Both the position numbers and the translations under genes were made by a program. A stretch of DNA of 64,000 nt from Accumulibacter sp. (lineage in GTDB: Bacteria > Pseudomonadota > Gammaproteobacteria > Burkholderiales > Rhodocyclaceae). Every line of letters starts with the position of its first letter. Position 1 is the stretch's first letter. The notes under the pieces were generated by a model that saw nothing but the letters and a program-made list of their open reading frames with translations, was not told the origin of the DNA and did not search any database. Positions 27,071 through 37,049 of the stretch are shown in pieces. The DNA is taken from contig JACKLX010000001.1 of the NCBI GenBank assembly GCA_024235695.1, forward strand, positions 434,001 to 498,000. Direction: 5' to 3'.

Positions 27071-28879
27071 ATGGATCTGCAAACAACGATTTACCTGGTC
27101 GTCGGCGCGACTTTCGCGCTGTACATCGGCATTGCCCTCTGGGCGCGTGCCGGCAGTACCAGCGAGTTCTACGCCGCGGGCGGCCAGGTCGGGCCGGTGA
27201 TGAACGGTATGGCGATCGGCGCCGACTGGATGTCTGCTGCCTCGTTCATTTCGATGGCCGGCCTGATCTCCAACATGGGCTACGGCGGCGGCCTCTTCCT
27301 GATGGGATGGACCGGCGGTTACGTGCTGCTGGCGATGCTGCTCGCGCCGTATCTGCGGAAGTTCGGCAAATTCACCGTGCCGCAGTTCATCGGCGACCGC
27401 TACTACTCGAAGTCCGCCAGCACGGTTGCGGTGCTCTGCCTGCTGGTCGCTTCGCTGACCTACATCATCGGTCAGATGACCGGTGTTGGCGTGGCGTTTT
27501 CTCGCTTCCTCGGCGTATCGAGCGAAACCGGTATCTACGTCGGTATGGGCATCGTCTTCGTGTACGCCGTGTTCGGTGGCATGAAGGGCATCACCTACAC
27601 GCAGGTGGCGCAGTACTGCGTGCTGATCTCGGCCTATATCATCCCGGCGATCTTCATCTCGATCCAGCTCACCGGCAACCCGATCCCGCAACTCGGTCTC
27701 GGCTCAAGCCTCACTGGTCACGACGTTTCGCTGCTCGCCACGCTAGATAAGGTGGTAGCCGATCTGGGCTTCGCCAACTACACCACTTCGGACGCGGGTG
27801 GCATGCTCAACATGTTCGTGTACACGATGTCGCTGATGATCGGTACGGCCGGTCTGCCGCACGTCATCATGCGCTTCTTTACGGTGCCGACGGTTGCTGC
27901 CGCACGTAGTTCTGCCGGTTGGGCGCTGGTCTTCATCGGCCTGCTGTATACCACGGCGCCTGCCGTAGCGGCGATGGCCAAGACCAATCTGCTGCGCACG
28001 ATTACCCCGGGCGTCGTGATGCAAGGCACGGATCCGTACGCTGCCGACGCGCAACTGGTGTACGCTGATCGTCCGGACTGGATGAAACGCTGGGAGAAGA
28101 CCGGTCTGCTGAAGTGGGAAGACAAGAACGGCGATGGCCGCATCCAGTACTACAACGACAAGTCGAAGAGCGACGCCTTCAAGGCCAAGGCCGAAGCCGC
28201 TGGCTGGAAGGGCAACGAGCTGACGGTCAATGCCGACATCATCGTTCTCGCCAACCCGGAAATCGCGCTGCTGCCGAACTGGGTGATCGCGCTGGTTGCT
28301 GCCGGTGGCCTGGCCGCTGCCCTGTCGACCGCCGCCGGCCTGCTGATGGCCATTTCGGCCGCCGTCTCGCACGACCTGATCAAGAACGTCTTCGTTCCGG
28401 ATATCAGCGAGAAGGGCGAACTGCTGGCCGGCAAGATCTCGATGGCCGTGGCGATCGTGATCGCTGGCTATCTGGGATTGAACCCGCCTGGCTTCGCCGC
28501 CGGTACCGTGGCCCTGGCCTTCGGTATCGCAGCGAGTTCGCTGTTCCCGGCGATCATGATGGGCATCTTCTCGAAGAAAATGAACAGGGAAGGCGCCATA
28601 TGCGGCATGCTCGCTGGCCTTTTCGTCACCCTGTTCTACGTCTTTGCCGCCAAGGGTATCTTCTTCATCAAGGGCACCGAGTACCTCGACCTGATCGGTG
28701 GGCCGAACAGCTTCTTCGGCATCACACCGGAGGCCTTCGGTGCGATCGGCGCGCTGGTCAACTTCGGCGTTGCCTTCCTGGTCGACAAGATGACCCCGGA
28801 ACCGCCTGAACACATCCAGGCGATGGTCGAGTCCGTGCGCATTCCGCGCGGCTCGGGCGCGGTCACGGGTGCCCACTAA
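27071..28879 (+). CDS. sodium:solute symporter, VC_2705 / ActP-like subfamily
   Basis: A 602-residue SSS-family transporter with about 13 membrane helices. It has AIGADWMSAASFISMAG near residue 50, typical of this family, and FFTVPT followed by a second half with GLAAALSTAAGLLMAIS. A hydrophilic insertion around 330-390 (DKNGDGRIQYYND, EF-hand-like) is seen in the VC_2705 group. Members are annotated as acetate or small-monocarboxylate uptake systems driven by sodium or protons. Acetate is the likely substrate by family, not proven here. ATG 27071 was chosen over an earlier one inside the DUF4212 gene. Confidence 0.93.
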   Translation: MDLQTTIYLVVGATFALYIGIALWARAGSTSEFYAAGGQVGPVMNGMAIGADWMSAASFISMAGLISNMGYGGGLFLMGWTGGYVLLAMLLAPYLRKFGKFTVPQFIGDRYYSKSASTVAVLCLLVASLTYIIGQMTGVGVAFSRFLGVSSETGIYVGMGIVFVYAVFGGMKGITYTQVAQYCVLISAYIIPAIFISIQLTGNPIPQLGLGSSLTGHDVSLLATLDKVVADLGFANYTTSDAGGMLNMFVYTMSLMIGTAGLPHVIMRFFTVPTVAAARSSAGWALVFIGLLYTTAPAVAAMAKTNLLRTITPGVVMQGTDPYAADAQLVYADRPDWMKRWEKTGLLKWEDKNGDGRIQYYNDKSKSDAFKAKAEAAGWKGNELTVNADIIVLANPEIALLPNWVIALVAAGGLAAALSTAAGLLMAISAAVSHDLIKNVFVPDISEKGELLAGKISMAVAIVIAGYLGLNPPGFAAGTVALAFGIAASSLFPAIMMGIFSKKMNREGAICGMLAGLFVTLFYVFAAKGIFFIKGTEYLDLIGGPNSFFGITPEAFGAIGALVNFGVAFLVDKMTPEPPEHIQAMVESVRIPRGSGAVTGAH

Positions 28880-28941
28880 GCGCAGTTAGCTTATGATCAA
28901 TGCTGTCGTCGGCTTCGCGCCGGCGGCAGCGGGCAAGGAAG

Positions 28942-28974
28942 AACCCCGCTGGTCGCCTTGGCGGGGTTTTTCTT
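28942..28974 (+). terminator. rho-independent terminator after the symporter gene
   Basis: The arms AACCCCGC (28942-28949) and GCGGGGTT (28961-28968) form an 8-bp stem with an 11-base loop, followed directly by a T-rich tract. It ends the DUF4212/symporter transcript 60-90 bases after the stop. Confidence 0.85.
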
Positions 28975-29036
28975 TGCCCGCTTGCCGACGTCTTTCTTCC
29001 TGCCGGCACGGCGGCACGGAACAAAAGGAGTACTGG

Positions 29037-29405
29037 ATGACTATCAGCGTTGCGCTGACATGGATACTTTTTCTCGGGCTCTTTCCGATCGTCTTCTTCT
29101 GGCTGAGGCGGGCGTGGCGCATCCTCTTCAAGAGGGATTTTTCCGAGGTGGCGCTCAAGCGCGGCCAGCCGCCTGCGGACCCCGCCAAGTTTGCTCCCTA
29201 CGCGGCGGCCATCAATCTGGTGGCCGGTGGCGTCATTGTGGCGGTGATTCTGATGGTGGTCATCGGTGGGGCCGCCTACGACACCTGGACCGCGATTGCC
29301 GGCTCGACGATCTGGATAAAGTTCCTCGCGGACTTCATCCTCAGCCGTCACGCGCACCCGGTGTGGGGCAAGAAGCAGCCGGCAGCACCAAAGGACCGGC
29401 CCTGA
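29037..29405 (+). CDS. small membrane protein of unknown function
   Basis: A 122-residue protein that I do not recognise. It has two hydrophobic helices (about 4-24 and 55-78) separated by a basic loop (RRAWRILFKRDF) and a basic tail with HPVWGKKQ. AGGAG eight bases before ATG 29037 supports the start. It follows the symporter gene after a clear terminator, so it needs its own promoter or readthrough. Its position suggests a link with acetate uptake but nothing in the sequence proves it. Confidence 0.7.
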   Translation: MTISVALTWILFLGLFPIVFFWLRRAWRILFKRDFSEVALKRGQPPADPAKFAPYAAAINLVAGGVIVAVILMVVIGGAAYDTWTAIAGSTIWIKFLADFILSRHAHPVWGKKQPAAPKDRP

Positions 29406-29537
29406 CCAGCCAACCGCCCGGTTGCCGATCGCGGAAAAGCAGCCCGAAGCGCTGAATCGCGAGCGACTGGCCGCCCGCGCGACGGTATGATGCGCCGCTT
29501 GCTGCCCCGGTCCTTGCTGCGGTCGGTTGGCTGGCGC

Positions 29538-31308
<1,771 letters not shown>

Positions 31309-31309
31309 C

Positions 31310-32149
31310 ATGACGGAAGAATTCCCCGCATTATATGTAGTTCCGACGCCGCTCGGCCATCTTGGCGACATCAGCCAGCGTGCGATTGACGTCCTGCGGC
31401 AGGTGCCGTGGGTGGCCGCCGAGGATACCCGCCACAGCGCGCCGCTGTTGCGCCATTACGGCAGCAACGCGCGCCTGCTGGCGGCACACCAGCACAATGA
31501 GGAGAGCGCCGCGCAACAGGTCATTGCGCGGCTCGCCGCCGGCGACTCGGTGGCGCTGGTGGTCGACGCCGGCACGCCGGCGGTGTCCGACCCGGGGGCA
31601 CGCCTGGTCGCCAGGGTGCGCGCCGCAGGCTACCGCGTGACCCCCCTGCCGGGACCGTGCGCGGCGGTCGTCGCGCTGTCGGCTGCCGGTCTCAGCGAAG
31701 CGCACTTCCTGTTCTACGGCTTCCTGCCGGCCAAGCCCGGGCAGCGCGCCGAGGCCTTGCGGGAATTGGTCGATTTGCCCTACGCGCTGGTCTTCTACGA
31801 GGCCCCGCATCGAATCGTCGATACTGTCGCCGCTCTGGCGGCGACCTTCCAGCCGACGCGAACGCTGGTGCTGGCGCGCGAACTGACCAAGCTGTTCGAG
31901 AGCATGCACGCCTGTCCGCTGGCCGAGGCGAGCGACTGGCTGCTGGCCGACGTCAATCGCCAACGCGGCGAGTTCGTGCTGCTGCTCTCGGCGGCGCCAC
32001 CCGCGGCCAACGACGGCGAAGGCGAGCGGGTATTGCGCTTGCTGCTCGCCGACGGCCTGCCGGTGAGCCAGGCGAGCAGGCTGGCGCACGCGATTACCGG
32101 TTCGCGAAAGCAGGCCCTGTATCAGCTGGCCTTGCGCTTGCAGCGCTAA
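31310..32149 (+). CDS. rsmI: 16S rRNA (cytidine(1402)-2'-O)-methyltransferase
   Basis: A 279-residue tetrapyrrole-methylase-fold enzyme that methylates C1402 of 16S rRNA with S-adenosylmethionine. The N-terminal VVPTPLGHLGDISQRA, AEDTRHSAPLL, VVDAGTPAVSDPG and YEAPHRI are clear family motifs. A longer frame upstream lacks conservation and covers the divergent yraN, so ATG 31310 was chosen. Its partner RsmH is also in this window, in the dcw cluster; both modify the same nucleotide. Confidence 0.95.
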   Translation: MTEEFPALYVVPTPLGHLGDISQRAIDVLRQVPWVAAEDTRHSAPLLRHYGSNARLLAAHQHNEESAAQQVIARLAAGDSVALVVDAGTPAVSDPGARLVARVRAAGYRVTPLPGPCAAVVALSAAGLSEAHFLFYGFLPAKPGQRAEALRELVDLPYALVFYEAPHRIVDTVAALAATFQPTRTLVLARELTKLFESMHACPLAEASDWLLADVNRQRGEFVLLLSAAPPAANDGEGERVLRLLLADGLPVSQASRLAHAITGSRKQALYQLALRLQR

Positions 32150-32292
32150 CGGTCATCGACCATCGCGACGCCTCCAACCCGGTTGCCGCGCCCGGGAGGA
32201 GGTTCCGCCAGTCGCCACCGCGACTTTCACGGTAAGCCTTGCGCGACGAGCGGCCAGACGAGGCGTGTCCAGCCAGTTGCCGTGAAATCATC

Positions 32293-32298
32293 TAGAAT
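32293..32298 (+). promoter_or_regulatory. candidate -10 element of pyrC
   Basis: TAGAAT 28 bases before the pyrC ATG; no convincing -35. Confidence 0.3.
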
Positions 32299-32326
32299 CC
32301 CGCCATCAGCTTCGCCAGGTTCGACC

Positions 32327-33361
32327 ATGCAGATCAGCCTTACCCGCCCCGACGACTGGCACCTCCACCTGCGTGACGGTGCCGCGCTGGCAACCGTCCT
32401 GCCGCATACGGCGCGCCAGTTCGCGCGGGCCATCGTCATGCCCAATCTGCGCCCGCCGGTAAGCACCGTTGCCGCTGCCGGCGAATATCGACAGCGCATC
32501 ATCGCCGCCTTGCCGCCGGCGATGGCGTTCGAACCCCTGATGACCTTGTATCTGACCGACCGCACCAGCGTGGACGACATCCGTCGCGCCGCCGACAGCG
32601 ACTTCGTGCACGCCGTCAAGCTCTATCCGGCCGGGGCGACCACCAACTCCGACGCCGGCGTCAGCAATCTCCGGCAGTGCGACCGGGCGCTTGCCGAGAT
32701 GCAAAGGTGCGGGCTGCCGCTGCTGGTGCATGGCGAGGTGACCGATCCGACGATCGATGTCTTCGACCGCGAAAAGGCGTTCATCGATGCGGTGTTGCAG
32801 CCATTGCTGCGGCGCTACCCGGCTCTGAAGGTGGTTTTCGAACATATCACTACCAGCGACGCTGCCGACTTCGTCGTCGCCGGCGGGCCGCTGCTTGGCG
32901 CGACGATCACCGCCCACCACCTGCTGTACAACCGCAACGCGATTTTCGCCGGTGGCATTCGCCCGCACCACTATTGTTTGCCGGTTCTCAAACGCGAGAG
33001 CCACCGCCAGGCGCTGCTGCGCGCGGCAACTTCGGGTAGTCGGCGTTTCTTTCTCGGCACCGACTCGGCGCCGCACGCGCGGACGACCAAGGAAGTCGCC
33101 TGTGGCTGCGCCGGCTGCTACACCGCGCACGCGGCGCTCGAGCTCTACGCCGAGGCTTTCGAGTCGGTCGGGGCGCTGGATCGACTCGAGGCTTTCGCCA
33201 GTTTCAACGGCGCCGATTTCTACGGCTTGCCGCGGAATTCCGGCAAGGTAAGCCTGGCGAGAGACGATTGGCGGACGCCGACCGAGTTCGCCTACCTCGG
33301 TGGCGACACCCTGGTACCGCTGCGCGCCGGCGAACTGCTACGATGGCGGATGCTCGACTGA
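32327..33361 (+). CDS. pyrC: dihydroorotase, class II
   Basis: A 344-residue zinc amidohydrolase of pyrimidine synthesis that interconverts carbamoyl-aspartate and dihydroorotate. The N-terminal metal site is [10 protein letters not shown], the carboxylated lysine is in [14 protein letters not shown], then LLVHGEVTD and the catalytic aspartate in FLGTDSAPH. Length and motifs match the short E. coli-type enzyme. The start at 32327 is the family N-terminus ([12 protein letters not shown]); an upstream extension is a chance open frame. Confidence 0.97.
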   Translation: MQISLTRPDDWHLHLRDGAALATVLPHTARQFARAIVMPNLRPPVSTVAAAGEYRQRIIAALPPAMAFEPLMTLYLTDRTSVDDIRRAADSDFVHAVKLYPAGATTNSDAGVSNLRQCDRALAEMQRCGLPLLVHGEVTDPTIDVFDREKAFIDAVLQPLLRRYPALKVVFEHITTSDAADFVVAGGPLLGATITAHHLLYNRNAIFAGGIRPHHYCLPVLKRESHRQALLRAATSGSRRFFLGTDSAPHARTTKEVACGCAGCYTAHAALELYAEAFESVGALDRLEAFASFNGADFYGLPRNSGKVSLARDDWRTPTEFAYLGGDTLVPLRAGELLRWRMLD

Positions 33362-33417
33362 CGTCGTCGCGTCGCTGGACGTGCTGTTGCTGGCCTGGCT
33401 TGTTGAGGAGATTTGCC

Positions 33418-33852
33418 GTGTCGCGGAAGATGTTTCTGCCCCTGTTCCTGCTGCCGCTGCTGGCTGCCTGTTCCGATCAGCGGGCGGCCTTCGAGATCGA
33501 CGGCTCGAGCCAGCATTCGCTGACCCTGATTCGCGTCCAGAATTTCTTCTGGCAGAAGACCGCCGACTACTCGCTGGTCGCTGCCAGGATGCCGGACTGC
33601 ATGCGGCGCCACGACATCGGGCCAGGCAACGCCGACACCAGGATCGAGGTCTACGCGCCCGGCAACGATGCCTGGATTCTCAAGCAGGGTCAGCGGATGT
33701 TCGTCGTCGAAACGCGGACCTGTCAGGGATTCGCTCGCCTCGACCAGGTACCCGATGGCGGTACCGGGCCGCTGCAGGGGGTCTTCCAGATGCGCGCTGG
33801 CAACCTGAGCTTTGTCGCTGCGCCGCAAGGCGATGCGCCGGCGACGAATTGA
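33418..33852 (+). CDS. small putative lipoprotein of unknown function
   Basis: A 144-residue protein starting with GTG at 33418, eight bases after GAGGAG. A signal peptide (MFLPLFLLPLLAAC) ends in a lipobox with Cys at about residue 18, so it should be a lipid-anchored envelope protein. The rest is mixed and has four further cysteines (33-150 region), which could form disulfides. I recognise no domain. It overlaps the start of the DUF3025 gene, and the two are probably translated together. Confidence 0.78.
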   Translation: MSRKMFLPLFLLPLLAACSDQRAAFEIDGSSQHSLTLIRVQNFFWQKTADYSLVAARMPDCMRRHDIGPGNADTRIEVYAPGNDAWILKQGQRMFVVETRTCQGFARLDQVPDGGTGPLQGVFQMRAGNLSFVAAPQGDAPATN

Positions 33853-34637
33853 ATCGGCCCGGCTTCCCGTCGCCGGGCGGCCTGCTGACACCACTGTCGC
33901 CGCTGCTTGAACAAGTCCCTTTCGCGCCGGACACCGCGTCGCTGGACCTGCTGCTTGTCGGTCGCGAAGTGCGTACCGCCAGTGGCCAGAGGCTGTCCTT
34001 CGTGCCGCCGACGCGCGATGGCCTGGCCTATGAACAGCGCATCTGGGCGCGCGGCGAGGTGGCGACGCGTCGGGACAACTGGCACGATTTCTTCAATGCA
34101 CTGGTCTGGTTGACTTTTCCGCAGAGCAAGGCGGCGCTCAATGCGCGCCATGCTTCGGCGCCTGCCGGTGCTGCGTCGGAGCAAGCTCGTGGTCGCGAGC
34201 GCGACGCGCTGACCCATTTCGATGAATGCGGGGTGGTCGTGGTCGCGTCCGACGCGTCGCTGCTCGACCTGGTGCGGCGTTTCGAGTGGAAAGCGCTGTT
34301 CTGGGAGCGGCGCGTCGACCTGCGCCGCGCGCTGCGCTGCTTCGTCTTTGGCCACGCCACCTACGAACAGCTGTTGCGGCCGTTCCGCGGCCTGACCGCC
34401 AAGGCCTTGCTGTACGAGGTCAGCGACCGCTGGCTGCAGGCGTCGTTGCGCCAACAATTGGCCGACATCGACCAACGTCTGGCAGACGAGCTGGCCGGCG
34501 GCAAAATGCTGCTGCCGCAGGCCTTCCATCCGCTGCCCCTGATGGGCCTGCCGGGCGTCACCCCGGCCAGTGAACACGCCACCTACTACGACGACCGCTG
34601 GCAATTCCGGCCGGGCCGCGGTACGCGAGGCGTATAA
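33849..34637 (+). CDS. DUF3025 family protein
   Basis: A 262-residue soluble protein with the DUF3025 features: WHDFFNALVWLTFPQSKAAL, FDECGVVVV and FGHATYEQLLRPF, and a final PASEHATYYDDRWQF. The function is unknown; members occur in beta- and gammaproteobacteria. No start ATG is available near the conserved N-terminus. TTG at 33849 overlaps the stop of the lipoprotein gene (TTGA) and is my choice. Its last codon and stop overlap the -10 box of rnpB. Confidence 0.83.
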   Translation: MNRPGFPSPGGLLTPLSPLLEQVPFAPDTASLDLLLVGREVRTASGQRLSFVPPTRDGLAYEQRIWARGEVATRRDNWHDFFNALVWLTFPQSKAALNARHASAPAGAASEQARGRERDALTHFDECGVVVVASDASLLDLVRRFEWKALFWERRVDLRRALRCFVFGHATYEQLLRPFRGLTAKALLYEVSDRWLQASLRQQLADIDQRLADELAGGKMLLPQAFHPLPLMGLPGVTPASEHATYYDDRWQFRPGRGTRGV

Positions 34638-34638
34638 T
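34633..34638 (+). promoter_or_regulatory. -10 box of the rnpB promoter
   Basis: A perfect TATAAT overlapping the DUF3025 stop codon (TAA at 34635-34637), about seven bases before the mature 5' end of RNase P RNA. The -35 region is GC-rich and weak. Confidence 0.6.
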
Positions 34639-34644
34639 CACAGC

Positions 34645-35016
34645 GGGAAGTCGGTCAGGCAGCCGCTGGGCAAAAGGTGAAAGCCTGGCGCCGAGAGGAA
34701 AGTCCGGGCTCCAAAGAGCAGGATGCCGGTTAACGACCGGGCACCGTGAGGTGACGGAAAGTGCAACAGAAAGCAGACCGCCGATGTCCTCGCGCAGGCG
34801 ACTGCCAGGGCAGGCAAGGGTGAAACGGCGAGGTAAGAGCTCACCGCGGACGTGGTAACACGGACGGCACGGCAAACCCCATCCGGAGCAAGGCCAAATA
34901 GGGAAGCATCGGCGTGGCTCGCGCTGCTTCCGGGTAGGCCGCTTGAGCGTGCTGGCAACAGCACGTCTAGAGGAATGGCTGTCCACGACAGAACCCGGCT
35001 TATCGACCGGCTTCCC
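34645..35016 (+). ncRNA. rnpB: RNase P RNA, type A
   Basis: The catalytic RNA of RNase P, which matures the 5' ends of tRNAs. Conserved blocks appear in order: GAGGAAAGTCCGGGCTCC near 34694, CAGGGCAGGCAAGGGTGAAA, GGTAAGAGCTCACCGC, ACGGCAAACCCC, GGAGCAAGGCCAAATAGGG, and the 3' segment GGAATGGCTGTCCACGACAG followed by AACCCGGCTTA. The ends pair as helix P1: GGAAGTCGGTC at the 5' side with GACCGGCTTCC at the 3' side. Boundaries are set from this pairing and could shift a few bases. Confidence 0.97.
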
Positions 35017-35372
35017 CCCTTCTCGCTCGCCCCGTAAGCATTCGCGCCACCATCTCGGCGCTTCGCAAGCCCCCGAATCGATTCTGATTGTTCGCGGCCA
35101 GCGGTTTCGCAGCCGTTCGCGGCGCCGTTGACGCGCGTTCAGGGCCGCTTTATAAGAAAGTACTTTAACTCAGGGAATTGTAGCCTTGTTTTATATAAAC
35201 AATGTTCTTCAAACCCTGTCTCAGGATGCGTTCATAAGTCCTTGTCGGCATTGGGAAAAGCCGCGCAATACCCCTTGCTTTAGCGCAATCTTTGTCTTAA
35301 AGTGGGGGCAAGTAGTAAAAAGTGGGATGCTTGGGGTGGTATCGGAAAGAAAACAAGGGGTGGTTCGGATCG
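35017..35372 (+). other. AT-rich leader upstream of the dcw cluster
   Basis: About 350 bases with no convincing gene between rnpB and mraZ. It is markedly richer in A and T than its surroundings (e.g. TTTTATATAAAC near 35191) and should contain the promoter or promoters of the dcw cluster. Candidate -10 sequences are several, so I do not pick one. The last part holds the phased TGGG repeats. Confidence 0.6.
35301..35340 (+). promoter_or_regulatory. phased TGGG repeats, probable MraZ operator
   Basis: Read in tens, the sequence runs AGTGGGGGCA, AGTAGTAAAA, AGTGGGATGC, TTGGGGTGGT. TGGG falls at 35303, 35323 and 35332, with a degenerate copy between. MraZ of other bacteria binds TGGG-type direct repeats about 10 bases apart upstream of its own gene. 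Here they lie 30-70 bases before the mraZ ATG. Binding is inferred from pattern and place. Confidence 0.6.
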
Positions 35373-35819
35373 ATGTTTCAGGGTGCGGCGGCGTTAAGTC
35401 TCGATGTCAAAGGCAGGCTGGCAATTCCGGTGCGCCATCGGGAGGTGTTGGCGTCGGCTGCCGAAGGTCGTCTGATACTTACCGCGCACCCGCATCGTTG
35501 TCTGCTGCTGTACCCCGAAGCGGCCTGGGAGCCTATTCGCGACAAGCTGCTGACGTTTTCCAGCTTCAATCAGCAAGCGGCGGCGATTAAACGTCTGCTG
35601 ATAGGTAACGCCCGCGAAGAACGGATGGATGCTGCCGGCCGTTTGCTGATCGCGCCCGAACTGCGGCAGTTCGCATTGCTCGAGAAGCAGGTTTGGCTGG
35701 TTGGCCAGGGCAGTCACTTCGAAATCTGGTCGGATGGCGGTTGGCAGCAGCAGCAGGAAGCCGTCTTTGCTCTGGGTGATCAGTTCTTGCCGCCGGGTCT
35801 CGAGGACCTGGCGCTGTGA
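35373..35819 (+). CDS. mraZ: transcriptional regulator and division/cell-wall cluster repressor MraZ
   Basis: A 148-residue protein with two SpoVT/AbrB-like swapped-hairpin repeats, marked by [10 protein letters not shown] (about 11-20) and [11 protein letters not shown] (about 85-95). MraZ forms a ring and binds the repeats upstream of its gene to control the dcw operon. ATG 35373 ([11 protein letters not shown]) fits the family; an earlier frame start covers the operator. It is the first gene of the cluster and its stop overlaps the rsmH start by four bases. Confidence 0.95.
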   Translation: MFQGAAALSLDVKGRLAIPVRHREVLASAAEGRLILTAHPHRCLLLYPEAAWEPIRDKLLTFSSFNQQAAAIKRLLIGNAREERMDAAGRLLIAPELRQFALLEKQVWLVGQGSHFEIWSDGGWQQQQEAVFALGDQFLPPGLEDLAL

Positions 35820-36766
35820 GTTTGCCGTCACCGCATCAGACCGTCCTGCTGCGCGAGGCCGTTGATGCACTGGCGATCAAGCCCGCCGGTACCTACGTCG
35901 ACGGTACCTTCGGTCGCGGTGGGCACAGCCGGGCGATTCTCGAAAGGCTCGGCGCCGATGGCCGCCTGGTGGCACTTGATCGCGATCCGGAGGCGGTAGC
36001 GCTGGCGTGCGAAACGAGGGATCCGAGGCTGCTGGTCATCCATCGTTGCTTCGGGGAGTTGCTGGAGGCCTTGCAGTTTGCGGGTGTCGAGATCGGCGAA
36101 GGCGTCGACGGCGTGCTTCTCGATATCGGCGTTTCATCGCCGCAGCTTGACGACGGGCGGCGAGGCTTCAGCTTTCGCCATGACGCCCCGCTCGACATGC
36201 GGATGGACACGAGTCAGGGGGAGACCGCGGCGCAGTGGCTGCAGCGGGCGGGCGTGCACGAGCTTACGGAGGTGATCAGGAACTATGGGGAAGAACGGTT
36301 TGCTGTCCAGATTGCAAAGAAGATTGTGGCTGCTCGGCGAGAGCGGCCGCTTGCAACCACGGGTGAGCTCGCCGCCCTTGTACGCGCGACCGTGCGGACC
36401 CGCGAGCCCGGTCAGGACGCGGCGACGCGTACCTTTCAAGCTCTACGGATTCATATCAATCAAGAGCTCGAACAGCTCGCGCTAGCGCTGCCGCAGGCAA
36501 TGGCGGTCCTGCGGCAGGGAGGACGGCTGGTGGTGATCAGTTTTCATTCACTCGAAGACCGCATCGTCAAGCGCTTCATGCGCGCCGAGGCTGCCGTCGA
36601 CGGCTTGCCGAAAGGCCTGCCCCTGCGCGCCGATGAGCTGCCGGCAGCCGCGCTGCGGCTGGTCGGCAAGCCGGTCAGGGCGAGTGCCGCAGAAGTCGCC
36701 GCCAATCCGCGCGCCCGCAGCGCGCTGATGCGGGTGGCCGAAAAACTCGCCAGAAGGGCGGCCTGA
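35816..36766 (+). CDS. rsmH: 16S rRNA (cytosine(1402)-N4)-methyltransferase
   Basis: A 316-residue methyltransferase (old name MraW). It has [13 protein letters not shown], the SAM motif [12 protein letters not shown] and the family signature [15 protein letters not shown] near the C-terminus. It starts with GTG at 35816, overlapping the mraZ stop (GTGA). It modifies the N4 of C1402, the same base whose ribose is methylated by RsmI encoded at 31310. Confidence 0.97.
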   Translation: MSLPSPHQTVLLREAVDALAIKPAGTYVDGTFGRGGHSRAILERLGADGRLVALDRDPEAVALACETRDPRLLVIHRCFGELLEALQFAGVEIGEGVDGVLLDIGVSSPQLDDGRRGFSFRHDAPLDMRMDTSQGETAAQWLQRAGVHELTEVIRNYGEERFAVQIAKKIVAARRERPLATTGELAALVRATVRTREPGQDAATRTFQALRIHINQELEQLALALPQAMAVLRQGGRLVVISFHSLEDRIVKRFMRAEAAVDGLPKGLPLRADELPAAALRLVGKPVRASAAEVAANPRARSALMRVAEKLARRAA

Positions 36767-36767
36767 G

Positions 36768-37049
36768 ATGCTGCGCCTGAACGTCATCCTGTTGCTGGTG
36801 GTGGTCATCTGCAGCCTCGGGGTGGTGACTTCGCAGCACAAGGCACGACAGCTCTTTCAGGCGCTCGAGGTGCAGCAGGAGCGGAAGCGCCAGCTCGACG
36901 TCGAGTTCGGGCAACTGCAACTGGAGCTTTCGACCTGGGGTACGGCGCCGAGAATCGAAAAGATCGCCGTCGAGAAACTCGGCATGCGGACGCCCGAAGC
37001 CGACCTGCTGGTCCCCGCCAGCAAGCCCGCGCGAGGGTCGCCGCGATGA
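36768..37049 (+). CDS. ftsL: cell division protein FtsL
   Basis: A 93-residue bitopic membrane protein. One helix covers residues 4-20 (NVILLLVVVICSLGVV), followed by a periplasmic coiled coil (about 24-60) rich in Q, E and R. It forms the FtsQ-FtsB-FtsL complex that activates septal peptidoglycan synthesis. Position between rsmH and ftsI is diagnostic. Its stop overlaps the ftsI start. Confidence 0.93.
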   Translation: MLRLNVILLLVVVICSLGVVTSQHKARQLFQALEVQQERKRQLDVEFGQLQLELSTWGTAPRIEKIAVEKLGMRTPEADLLVPASKPARGSPR

